A stretch of DNA of 64,000 bases from UBA3210 sp048359995 (GTDB taxonomy: Bacteria; Bacillota_I; Bacilli_A; RFN20; CAG-449): NCBI GenBank assembly GCA_048359995.1, contig DBGCPK010000019.1, positions 1 through 64,000 of the forward strand. The letters run 5' to 3'. The number at the start of each line of letters is the position of its first letter. Position 1 is the stretch's first letter. The position numbers were made by a program, and so were the translations under genes. Shown here in pieces: positions 43,163 to 51,327 of the stretch. Below the pieces are notes generated by a model. The model saw only the letters and a program-made list of their open reading frames with translations, did no database searches and was not told the origin of the DNA.

Positions 43163-43818
43163 TACTTATCGGTATCGCCGTGAGGAGTTTTCGGGAAAAA
43201 GAAATCGAAAAAGTCTTCGTCCGAAAGGAGTATCTGGATTTTCTGGAACGCTTCGGATTCGTTCCGGTGATCGTTCCCTTTCATTCAAGCAGCCTGTTTC
43301 TTATGGAAAAGTGCGACGGTTTTCTTCTTCCCGGCGGAGAAGATATCGACGCGGTTTACTACGGAGAAGAAAACGATGCGCATAACCGATTGGTAGAACC
43401 GGAAATCGATCGATTGGATCGAAAAATTCTTCGATATGCTTTCGAAAACGGAAGACCGATTTTGGGGATTTGCCGCGGGATCCAAGTCATCAACGTCTAT
43501 TGTCGGGGGACTTTGATCCAGCACGTCGACCCGTCCGAACACCCCGGCGGGGAAAGGAGAATTCTCCGCATTTATCCTTCGTCGCCTTTCTATAAAATCA
43601 TGGGAAAAGAAATCGAAATCAATTCTTACCACCATCAGATCATCGGTCGTCTCGGAGAAGATCTCATCGCGCACGGTGAATCGGACGGTGCAATCGAACT
43701 CATCACGCATCGGACTTTTCCCTTGATCGGAGTGCAGTATCACCCCGAGAAACGGATGGACGATCCGAATACCGAAATCTTGATGAAAACTTACCGAAGT
43801 TTATTTCCGAAAGGGTAA
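43159..43818 (+). CDS. class I glutamine amidotransferase-like hydrolase (PuuD-type)
   Basis: A 219-residue peptidase C26 protein: LLPGGEDIDAVYYGEE, the nucleophile in ILGICRGIQVINVY and the catalytic His-Glu in GVQYHPEKR. Relatives hydrolyse gamma-glutamyl bonds, for example gamma-glutamyl-GABA. Its place between spmA and spmB could mean a sporulation role, but this is inference from position only. Confidence 0.85.
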   Translation: MILIGIAVRSFREKEIEKVFVRKEYLDFLERFGFVPVIVPFHSSSLFLMEKCDGFLLPGGEDIDAVYYGEENDAHNRLVEPEIDRLDRKILRYAFENGRPILGICRGIQVINVYCRGTLIQHVDPSEHPGGERRILRIYPSSPFYKIMGKEIEINSYHHQIIGRLGEDLIAHGESDGAIELITHRTFPLIGVQYHPEKRMDDPNTEILMKTYRSLFPKG

Positions 43819-43842
43819 ATCAAACCTTTTCGTTCGGTTCGA

Positions 43843-43871
43843 TTCACAAAATAAAATTTTTCTGTTATACT
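43843..43871 (+). promoter_or_regulatory. vegetative-type promoter upstream of the thioesterase gene
   Basis: TTCACA (43843-43848), 17-base spacer, TATACT (43866-43871), 19 bases before the ATG at 43891. Confidence 0.6.
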
Positions 43872-43890
43872 GATCCGGTAGGTTCGGAAT

Positions 43891-44382
43891 ATGAAGGTCG
43901 TCAGAAAGCAAAGAAACAGTCGGATGTGCATCATCTGCGGATTGGATAACGAATACGGAGTTCAGGCGCCGTTTTACGTGATGGAAGACGGAAGCGTCAT
44001 GACTCTTTTTTCTTACCGCGAAAAGCATCAGTCCTATCCCGGTCGGGTACACGGCGGAATGATTACCGCGATGCTCGACGAATTGGGACTTCGTTCGCTT
44101 TGGACCGAAAGCGATGACATCTTCGGCGTTACGACCGGTATGACGACAAAATTCAAACGTCCTGTTCCTTACGGCGTATTGTTGAAGGGAAAAGGGCGAA
44201 TCATAAAGAACAGCCCGCTTTTCGTGGAAAGTCTGGCGGAAATCTACGACGGGGAAAATCATCTCCTCGCTTCGGGAGAAATCCGTTACCTGAAAATGCC
44301 GGTCGAACGGATTCAGGAGGGAATTTCCTATCATGAAGAGATGTGCTATCTTGTCGAAGACGGCGTGAAGGAGATCGATTGA
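43891..44382 (+). CDS. hotdog-fold thioesterase (PaaI type)
   Basis: A 163-residue protein. After a short N-terminal segment with CIICGLDNEYGV (the pair of cysteines common in this subgroup) comes the hotdog core with HGGMITAMLDELG (helix and acidic catalytic residue) and TTKFKRPVPYG. It probably hydrolyses an acyl-CoA. It lies 2 bases before the next gene, which has its ribosome-binding site in this gene's end. Confidence 0.85.
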   Translation: MKVVRKQRNSRMCIICGLDNEYGVQAPFYVMEDGSVMTLFSYREKHQSYPGRVHGGMITAMLDELGLRSLWTESDDIFGVTTGMTTKFKRPVPYGVLLKGKGRIIKNSPLFVESLAEIYDGENHLLASGEIRYLKMPVERIQEGISYHEEMCYLVEDGVKEID

Positions 44383-44383
44383 A

Positions 44384-45394
44384 TTGAAAGTTTTAAAGAT
44401 GACGGGGAAGATCGCTGCGAGAGTTTTCGTTTCTCTTGCGTTGGTCGTTTTATTGCTGATCACCGGTTTGAATTGCGCGAAAAGAGCAATTTACGCGGAA
44501 TACTATTCCAAAAGGAAAATCGTCGCGAGAATTCCCGATTTGAACAAGGGATTCGTTCCGCAGGGACTCGGTTACAGCGAAGAGGAGAATTTGATTCTGG
44601 AATCGGGTTATTTCGCGGGAAGCAACCGCTGCGTCATTTATTTGACCGATGAAAAGGGGAAGACCAAGAGAATCGACATTCTCGATGAAGAGGGCGAAGC
44701 TTACGTCGGTCATTTCGGAGGAATCGCTTGTTTTCGGGATTTCGTTTACGTCAGCGAAGATTACCGCACCGACGAGATCGATCTCAGCAACCGACTATAC
44801 ATTTTCTCGTTGAAAGAACTGATGAATGTCCCTCAAAACGGGGCGATTTCCGTCGATGCTTTCCTATCCGTCGATACGGAGGGAGCCTGCGTCAGCTGCA
44901 ATGACGGCTATCTTTACGTCGGAGAATTTTACGATCGGGGAACCTATGAAACCGAATCCTCGCACGAAGTAACGACTCCGAGCGGGATCAAGCAAAACGC
45001 TTTGATTTGCGCGTATCCTTTGGAAGAAACAGAACCTTTCGGATTGGGAGAATTGGAATATCAGATTTCCGTTCCGGGAAGAGTGCAAGGCTTTGCCAAG
45101 ATCGGAGACATATCGGTCATCTCGACTTCCTGGGGCCCTCTTTCTTCGAATATGGGTTATTATCGGATCGAAGATACGGGGACGACTTCTTCCTCTTCGG
45201 GAAAAGAAGTTCCTCTTTACTATATCGACGAGACGACGAAATTCGAAAATATCCGCATGCCGGCGATGAGCGAAGGAATTTTCGTTTCCGACGGACGAGT
45301 GAACGTCTATTTCGAATCGGCAGGGAACAAATACTTCTTCGGAAAATTTTTCAACGCTTTTTACGTGGTGAGTCTTCCTTTTTTTCAATCATAA
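44384..45394 (+). CDS. membrane-anchored extracellular beta-propeller-like protein
   Basis: A 336-residue protein: an N-terminal membrane anchor (about 13-30, VFVSLALVVLLLITGLN), then about 300 external residues of repeated short strands such as FVPQGLGYSEEENLILESGY and GFAKIGDISVISTSWG, which read like blades of a beta-propeller. I choose the TTG at 44384: AAGGAG is about 9 bases upstream, whereas the ATG at 44399 is too far from it. The substrate or partner is unknown. Confidence 0.6.
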   Translation: MKVLKMTGKIAARVFVSLALVVLLLITGLNCAKRAIYAEYYSKRKIVARIPDLNKGFVPQGLGYSEEENLILESGYFAGSNRCVIYLTDEKGKTKRIDILDEEGEAYVGHFGGIACFRDFVYVSEDYRTDEIDLSNRLYIFSLKELMNVPQNGAISVDAFLSVDTEGACVSCNDGYLYVGEFYDRGTYETESSHEVTTPSGIKQNALICAYPLEETEPFGLGELEYQISVPGRVQGFAKIGDISVISTSWGPLSSNMGYYRIEDTGTTSSSSGKEVPLYYIDETTKFENIRMPAMSEGIFVSDGRVNVYFESAGNKYFFGKFFNAFYVVSLPFFQS

Positions 45395-45420
45395 CGATTT
45401 CATAAAACCGCGCGGATATT

Positions 45421-45428
45421 CATAGAAT
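45421..45428 (+). promoter_or_regulatory. sporulation-type -10 box before spmB
   Basis: CATAGAAT, identical to the box before spmA. TTCATAAA lies about 14 bases upstream and is a weak sigma-E -35. The box is only 6 bases from the ATG, implying a very short or absent leader. Confidence 0.4.
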
Positions 45429-45434
45429 TTTACT

Positions 45435-45953
45435 ATGAATAACATCAGCCTGATTTTCATTCCGCTTTTGATCATCTTCGTCTTGTTTTACTCTCTCAAA
45501 AAAAAGAACAACGCGTACGATTCTTTTATCAAGGGAACGAAAGAAGGACTGGGGCTTTTCGTCGAAGTTTTTCCTTCGGTATGCGCGATGCTTTTGGCCG
45601 TTACGCTTCTGAAAACCTGCGGGTTAATCGACGACATAAAGGGAATCATGAGCAGGTATCTTCCGTACAGCAACGTATTTTCGGATCTTGCTCCGATGAT
45701 CATCTTCCGTCCGATTTCCGGAAGCGCGGCCGTCGCCATTCTCGATCAGATCTGTTCCAACGGGGGAGACTCTTTTTCCTGCAAAGTAGCCTCAACCTTG
45801 CAGGGAAGCACGGATACGACGATCTATGTTTTGAGTCTGTATTTTACCAGTGTGGGAATCACCAAGTGGAAACACGCTCTCTCGGTCGGTCTTCTCGCGG
45901 ACGCGATCGGCATCGCTTCCGGAATCGCGTTGGCTTTTCTTTTTTTAAGATAG
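45435..45953 (+). CDS. spmB: SpmB, spore maturation protein B
   Basis: A 172-residue membrane protein with the SpmB pattern: YDSFIKGTKEGLGLFVEVFP, MIIFRPISGSAAVAI and STDTTIYVLSLYFTSVGI. It is the partner of SpmA. In Bacillus subtilis the two are adjacent; here three genes lie between them. No Shine-Dalgarno site is seen. Confidence 0.93.
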   Translation: MNNISLIFIPLLIIFVLFYSLKKKNNAYDSFIKGTKEGLGLFVEVFPSVCAMLLAVTLLKTCGLIDDIKGIMSRYLPYSNVFSDLAPMIIFRPISGSAAVAILDQICSNGGDSFSCKVASTLQGSTDTTIYVLSLYFTSVGITKWKHALSVGLLADAIGIASGIALAFLFLR

Positions 45954-46043
45954 ATTTTTATTTTCATAAATTGAATGCGAATTCTTTTATTGAAATGGTT
46001 TTTATGATAGAGTGAATAAAAGCAAAAAAAGGAGGTTTAAAAT

Positions 46044-47438
46044 ATGATTTCAAAAAAACTGGCGATCGAAGTCCTCAATATCGCTACTTCCACCGGCGCG
46101 GATTTTGCCGAGATTTATTTGGAAAAGAATCATTCGGCTTTGATTCAAGTCGACAACGGAAGAGTCGAAACCTGTCAGGACGATTTGACCTACGGCGCAG
46201 GTGTCCGCCTTTTGAAAGGATTGCAGAGCGTTTACGGTTCTACCAACGATCTTTCGAAAAAAGGACTTACCCTTCTGGCGGAGGAACTCGCATCTTCTTT
46301 CAACGGGGAGAGAATCGTTTCTATCGACGCGATCAGCAAGGTCAGAGTAGGTAAAAAGCATCGTCCGAAAATTCCGTATTCGGAATATCCGCGAGAGAAG
46401 ATCGTGGAAATGCTCAAAGACGCGAGTAAAATCTGTTTGGATTACGACTCGCACATCGTTCGAAGCACGGCGGGATTCAGATGCAATTACAAGGACGTCG
46501 AAATCTTCAACACGAGGGGAAAACAATTCAACGAAGTTCACTGTCGCGGAAGAGCTTCGATTTACGCGTATGCGTCCAAAGACGGCGTGATGGAATCTTT
46601 CGGTAGCGCGCCGGGCGCGCAGAAAGGAATGGAGTACTTTCTCGAAGAGATCGATCTCAAAAAGATCGCTTCGGAAGTCGCCAAGACCGTGGTTGTGATG
46701 CTCGATGCGAAAGACTGCCCTTCGGGAAAGATGGACGTCGTTATGGGAAACGGATTCGGAGGTGTCATCTTCCACGAATCCTGCGGACACGCATTGGAAG
46801 CCAGCGCGGTTTCCGTCGGTCTTTCCGTTTTTGCCAACAAGAAAGGACAGCAGATCGCTTCTCCGTTAGTTTCCGCCGTGGACGACGGAACGATCGAAGG
46901 CGGTTGGGGATCCGGCAATATCGACGACGAAGGCAATCCGACTCAAAGGAATCTTTTGATCAAAAACGGCGTTTTGAATTCTTATTTGATCGACGATTTC
47001 AACGGTCGACGGATGAATGAAAAAGGAAACGGCGCCACGCGAAGGGAATCCTATGAATACGAGCCGACTTCGAGAATGTCCAACACCTTTATTTTGGCAG
47101 GAAAGTCGACGCCGGAAGAGATCATCAAAGCGACGAAATTCGGCCTTTACGCCAAATCGATGGGTGGCGGAAGCGTCAATCCGGCGACGGGAGAATTCAA
47201 CTTTGCCGTCATCGAGGGTTACATGATCGAAGACGGAAAAGTAACTTATCCGGTGAAAGGCGCGACTTTGATCGGCTCGGGCAAAGAAGTCCTGATGAAT
47301 ATCGACATGGTCGGCAACGATTTGCTTCGGGCACAGGGAATGTGCGGCGCTGCAAGCGGTTCGATACCTGCGGACGTGGGACAGCCGACGATCCGCGTCA
47401 AGGATATTACCGTAGGCGGAAGTGGAGGTGCGATTTAA
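46044..47438 (+). CDS. tldD: TldD, metalloprotease subunit
   Basis: A 464-residue protein with the catalytic zinc motif FHESCGHALEA (HExxxH) and the C-terminal metal-site region VGNDLLRAQGMCGAASG. TldD and TldE form a cytosolic dimer that degrades unfolded or modified peptides through a narrow channel. AAAGGAGG precedes the ATG. The stop overlaps tldE by 1 base (TAATG). Confidence 0.95.
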   Translation: MISKKLAIEVLNIATSTGADFAEIYLEKNHSALIQVDNGRVETCQDDLTYGAGVRLLKGLQSVYGSTNDLSKKGLTLLAEELASSFNGERIVSIDAISKVRVGKKHRPKIPYSEYPREKIVEMLKDASKICLDYDSHIVRSTAGFRCNYKDVEIFNTRGKQFNEVHCRGRASIYAYASKDGVMESFGSAPGAQKGMEYFLEEIDLKKIASEVAKTVVVMLDAKDCPSGKMDVVMGNGFGGVIFHESCGHALEASAVSVGLSVFANKKGQQIASPLVSAVDDGTIEGGWGSGNIDDEGNPTQRNLLIKNGVLNSYLIDDFNGRRMNEKGNGATRRESYEYEPTSRMSNTFILAGKSTPEEIIKATKFGLYAKSMGGGSVNPATGEFNFAVIEGYMIEDGKVTYPVKGATLIGSGKEVLMNIDMVGNDLLRAQGMCGAASGSIPADVGQPTIRVKDITVGGSGGAI

Positions 47439-48760
47439 TGAACTACAATCTGTTATTTGAAAAAGCTTCGGAAGAAGGCCTCGATGCTTTGGAAATATCC
47501 ATCGTCAAATCAAAAAAATTGTCATTCGGATTTTTCCGCAACGAGATTCAATCCTATTCCGTATCGGATAGTTTTAAACTTTCCGCGCGCGGAATATATC
47601 AAGGAAAACTCGGCTCGGCGACCAGTGAAAAGATCGACGCGTCGACGATCGGTTTTTTGATTTCCGCGATCAAAGAGAACGCTTCGCTCATCACCAGCGA
47701 AGATAAACCGTTCATCTTCGCGGGAAGCAAGAAATACAATCGAAAGAATATATACAGCAAGAAACTCGACGCCATGGCGGCTTCGGACAAAATCGCCTTG
47801 ATCAAAAAACTCGACGCGGCGGTAAAGGCAAAGGACGCACGGGTTATCGAAGTCAAAACCCAATATGAGGAAGAAAGCGAAGAATACATTTTGATGAATT
47901 CTTTCGGACTCCGCTTAAAGTCGAAAACCAATTATGCGGTCGTTTATTCCAGCGCGGTGGCCAACGATGAAACAGGCGAAACCAAAACAGGTTACGAGTT
48001 GAGAATCCTAAGCGATCTCGAAGATCTCGACATTGACGAATTCGCCTCGAAAGCGGTCGGAAAGACGCTGGCTCAATTCAATTCGGGACCTTGTACTTCC
48101 GGCGCTTACAAATGCGTTTTCAATCCGGAGACGACGGCGGATCTGTTGAGTTTCTTCATTCACAGCCTGTCCAGCAAGGAAGTGCAGAAAAATACTTCTC
48201 TGCTCAAAGGCAAACTACATCAGCAGGTTTGCTCGAAGAAACTGACGATCAGCGAATTGCCTTTGACGAAAAACGTGTTCTGCCGTTACTTCGACGACGA
48301 AGGCGTAGCCACTTATAACAAGACTTTAATCAAAAAAGGCGTTTTGGAAACTTATCTGTACAATCTGTCTACCGCGGATAAAGACGGCGTCGAAACGACG
48401 GGAAATGGCTATCGCAGTAACGGATCGATGGGAATCAGAGCCATCAATGTTCAGATTAAACCGGGAACGAAGAGCGAAGAAACCTTGATTTCAAACGTCA
48501 AAGAGGGCGTGTACATCAACAATTTAGGCGGATTGCACGCCGGAATGAACGCGAATTCCGGAAATTTCTCCTTGATCGCCCAGGGATTTATGATCCGAGA
48601 GGGAAAGCTCGCCGAACCTTTGTCGCTCATCACGGTCGCGGGAAATCTCTTCGATCTCTTTATGAATGTAACCGACGTCGCCGACAACGCGGAATTGCAA
48701 ATCAATTCCTATACCGTTCCGTCGATCTTGGTCAAGTCGATTCAGATTTCGGGAAAATAA
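47438..48760 (+). CDS. tldE: TldE/PmbA, non-catalytic partner of TldD
   Basis: A 440-residue protein homologous to TldD along its length but without the HExxxH motif, as in TldE. Landmarks are GYRSNGSMGIRAINVQIKPG and GLHAGMNANSGNFSLIAQGF. It shapes the substrate channel of the TldD/E protease. I choose the ATG at 47438 (GGAGG nearby, coupled to tldD); the open frame extends upstream within tldD. Confidence 0.93.
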   Translation: MNYNLLFEKASEEGLDALEISIVKSKKLSFGFFRNEIQSYSVSDSFKLSARGIYQGKLGSATSEKIDASTIGFLISAIKENASLITSEDKPFIFAGSKKYNRKNIYSKKLDAMAASDKIALIKKLDAAVKAKDARVIEVKTQYEEESEEYILMNSFGLRLKSKTNYAVVYSSAVANDETGETKTGYELRILSDLEDLDIDEFASKAVGKTLAQFNSGPCTSGAYKCVFNPETTADLLSFFIHSLSSKEVQKNTSLLKGKLHQQVCSKKLTISELPLTKNVFCRYFDDEGVATYNKTLIKKGVLETYLYNLSTADKDGVETTGNGYRSNGSMGIRAINVQIKPGTKSEETLISNVKEGVYINNLGGLHAGMNANSGNFSLIAQGFMIREGKLAEPLSLITVAGNLFDLFMNVTDVADNAELQINSYTVPSILVKSIQISGK

Positions 48761-48764
48761 AATA

Positions 48765-48792
48765 AAAAAGTCGGACTCAGGTCTGACTTTTT
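48765..48792. terminator. bidirectional terminator between tldE and the YhhN gene
   Basis: A 12-bp stem (AAAAAGTCGGAC / GTCTGACTTTTT, one G-T pair, TCAG loop) with T-runs on both strands. Confidence 0.9.
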
Positions 48793-49475
48793 ATTTTGCC
48801 CGCGCTTCGGACGGTATAAAGAGCGATGAGAAACTGACTCGGAAGATAAAAGAGCCACATCAGATTGCCGGAGATATCGCTTAAAACGCTTTGCACGCGG
48901 CCGGGAAGCGGAAAGTAATTTCCCAAATTGAACAGACCGACGTTGATATCGCACCCTAAAAACAGAATCCAACCGATCAGGAGAAGAAGATTATTTCGGC
49001 TTTTCGGGCAGGAAAACGCGAGGACGACGATATTCGCGATCAGGCAAAGAATGTAACTTCCCGAAAGAACCATTTCCCATTCGCCCGTAATTCCGCCGAT
49101 TATCGGAACGAGAACGTAAAGTCCGATCCGTAACAGCGCGTGGACGCGAAAGAAACGAATCTCTTTCCGTAAACCGATGAAGTAGACATTCTGCACGAGA
49201 TTGAAACTGACCAAACCGATCCAATAGAAATCATCCAACAGAAGAAGAAACGTGTCGGCGAGGAGGGTAAAAATCAGTCCCAAAGCGAAAAAAACGTTGA
49301 GGCGCTTGACAAAAATGCCGTCGAGAAAAACGTAGATCAGAAGAAGGACGATGCTGATGTATTTCAGATAAACGGTCGGAGACCCGAAGAAAAAATCCAG
49401 CGTCAGGAAAGACGCATACAGGCAGAATTCCAGAATCGAAAATACGGCGAATAAGGAGATACGGATTATTTTCAT
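48777..49475 (-). CDS. YhhN/TMEM86-family membrane protein (lysoplasmalogenase-like)
   Basis: A 232-residue protein with about eight membrane helices and the two conserved acidic helices of the YhhN family, LIFTLLADTFLLL and LGCDINVGLFNL. Relatives cleave the vinyl-ether bond of lysoplasmalogens. Plasmalogens occur in some anaerobic Bacillota, so a lipid-turnover role is plausible but unproven. There is no clear ribosome-binding site. Confidence 0.75.
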   Translation of the reverse strand: MKIIRISLFAVFSILEFCLYASFLTLDFFFGSPTVYLKYISIVLLLIYVFLDGIFVKRLNVFFALGLIFTLLADTFLLLLDDFYWIGLVSFNLVQNVYFIGLRKEIRFFRVHALLRIGLYVLVPIIGGITGEWEMVLSGSYILCLIANIVVLAFSCPKSRNNLLLLIGWILFLGCDINVGLFNLGNYFPLPGRVQSVLSDISGNLMWLFYLPSQFLIALYTVRSAGKIKSQT

Positions 49476-49570
49476 GATTTTATTATAAGTAAAAAGAACG
49501 AAATTGAAAATATGAATAGATAATTTATCGATTTTCGGTATAATGAAAGATGACTTTGAAAGGAAAGAAT

Positions 49571-50506
49571 ATGGGAAATCAATTTTGCGAATATCAGGGA
49601 ATCAGTCTGGGAAAAGGAAAGTGTCCCGAAGTCGGAGAGGAGGAAATCGACGAAGCGCTGAATCATCTTTTGGCGCGGAACTCCGTTTCGGAAAAGGTGA
49701 CTCGGGAAGCGCGCGTCGGCGATGTCGTCAACCTCGATTTTGAAGGTTTTTGCGACGGCATTGCTTTCAAAGGAGGAAAAGGCGAAAAATATGATCTCGA
49801 ACTGGGATCGAATACCTTTATTCCCGGCTTCGAGGATCAACTGATCGGTTGCGTCGAAAATCAGCGGAAAGAAGTGCGTGTGAAATTTCCGGAAAATTAT
49901 CATGCCGCGGATCTGAAAGGCAAAGAAGCCGTTTTTCGATGTTTCGTTCGCGAAGTAAAAGAAAAGAAGCCTGCCGTGCTCGACGATCGATTCGCTCAAG
50001 ATCACGGATCCGAAAATGTCGAAGCCCTAAGGCTTTCGATCAAAGAAGAGATCGAACAGGCCCACCGACAGAAAGCGACGGGCGATTATTTCGATAAACT
50101 CGCCGCCTATCTCCTCGAACACAGCACGATCGAAGTAACTCCCGAAGAAGAGGAGATCAGTTTTCAGAGCGTGAAAGCTTACTACGAGCAGATGGTGGCG
50201 CAGTACGGTATGAATTTGGAACAATATCTGAAAGCGACGGGAAAATCGATGGAGGACTTTCGAAAAATCACATATGGCGAAGTCGTGCGGAACGCGAAAC
50301 TCACTGCGTTTCTTCTCCATGTCGCCGAGAAGGAAAACATCGCCTGCACGGAAGAAGAAGCCGAGACGGAAGCGGATTCGCTCGCCCGAAAATATCAATT
50401 GAACGCCGCTCAAACAACCGAGTTTAAAACACATCATCTTCAAGAATTGAAACAGGAAATTACGAAGCGAAAAGCGACGGGATTTCTGATCAGTCATAAC
50501 GACTAA
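49571..50506 (+). CDS. trigger-factor-like chaperone without the ribosome-binding domain
   Basis: A 311-residue protein. It starts directly in a FKBP-type PPIase domain (about 40-125: ARVGDVVNLDFEGFCDGIAF, FIPGFEDQLIGCVENQRKEV, FPENYHAADLKGKEAVF) and continues into the trigger-factor C-terminal arm domain (MVAQYGMNLEQYLKATG). The N-terminal domain with the ribosome-docking GFRxGKxP motif, about 110 residues in real trigger factor, is absent. I choose ATG 49571 (AAAGGA upstream); an ATG at 49550 adds seven residues. It is probably a paralogue acting free in the cytosol. Confidence 0.8.
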   Translation: MGNQFCEYQGISLGKGKCPEVGEEEIDEALNHLLARNSVSEKVTREARVGDVVNLDFEGFCDGIAFKGGKGEKYDLELGSNTFIPGFEDQLIGCVENQRKEVRVKFPENYHAADLKGKEAVFRCFVREVKEKKPAVLDDRFAQDHGSENVEALRLSIKEEIEQAHRQKATGDYFDKLAAYLLEHSTIEVTPEEEEISFQSVKAYYEQMVAQYGMNLEQYLKATGKSMEDFRKITYGEVVRNAKLTAFLLHVAEKENIACTEEEAETEADSLARKYQLNAAQTTEFKTHHLQELKQEITKRKATGFLISHND

Positions 50507-50507
50507 T

Positions 50508-51272
50508 ATGGATAAAAAAATTCGTTTGCAGAAATATATGGCCGATTTGGGACTTTGTTCCAGGAGAAAGGCCGAAGAATGGATTGCCGCGGGAAAGGTG
50601 AAAGTCAACGGCGAAACGATTACCGCGATGGGCGTTCTTGTCGATGGAAACGAAACCATCGAGATCGAAGGGGTAGCGAATCGGAAAAAGACCGATCCGG
50701 TTACTTTTCTTTTCAACAAACCTTTGGGCGTTCTCAGTTCCGCGAAAGACGATCGGGGAAGAAGAACGGTGATCGACTACTTCCGACGGGAGGATTACCG
50801 CCTTTATCCCGTAGGAAGGCTGGATTACAATACTTCCGGCGCGCTTTTGGTTTCCAACGACGGCGAGTTGACTTATCTTGTTACGCATCCGTCGACTCAT
50901 TTGGGGAAAACATATACGGTTACAATTCGCGGTCGCGTATCGGATTCGGATCTGACTAAACTGCGTGAAGGAATTCCGTTGGAAGACGGAATGACGGAAA
51001 AAGCCGAAGCGGAGATCTTTCTCGAAAAGGAAAACGAGACGTTGGTAAGAATGACGATCTACGAGGGAAGAAATCGTCAAATCCGGAGAATGTTCGAATA
51101 TCTCGGATACGCGGTAAAAAATCTCAATCGCGAGTCCGTCGGCTTTTTGACTTTGGACGGTATCCGTCGGGGAGAGTATCGGAAACTGAGCGAAAAGGAA
51201 GTAGAAGAAATCAAAAGAATTTGCAAGAGCAACAGGAAAAGCAATCGGATTCCCGATTATAAATTGAAATAG
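50508..51272 (+). CDS. rluB: RluB-type ribosomal RNA pseudouridine synthase
   Basis: A 254-residue protein: an N-terminal S4 RNA-binding domain (RLQKYMADLGLCSRRKAEEW), the RsuA/RluB catalytic motif with Asp in VGRLDYNTSGALL, and the late GRNRQIRRMFEYLGY. It modifies 23S rRNA near the peptidyl-transferase centre. It starts 1 base after the trigger-factor-like gene. Confidence 0.93.
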   Translation: MDKKIRLQKYMADLGLCSRRKAEEWIAAGKVKVNGETITAMGVLVDGNETIEIEGVANRKKTDPVTFLFNKPLGVLSSAKDDRGRRTVIDYFRREDYRLYPVGRLDYNTSGALLVSNDGELTYLVTHPSTHLGKTYTVTIRGRVSDSDLTKLREGIPLEDGMTEKAEAEIFLEKENETLVRMTIYEGRNRQIRRMFEYLGYAVKNLNRESVGFLTLDGIRRGEYRKLSEKEVEEIKRICKSNRKSNRIPDYKLK

Positions 51273-51327
51273 TGTTCTAATTTCATAAGCGTATTCATAA
51301 ATTCAAATGAAGATATCGGGAGGATTT

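Noticed and set aside
51281..51303. Sigma-E promoter for spoIVA (TTTCATAA and CATAAATT)
   Set aside because: The boxes are only 7 bases apart instead of about 14; I saw no correctly spaced pair, although spoIVA is expected to be sigma-E dependent.
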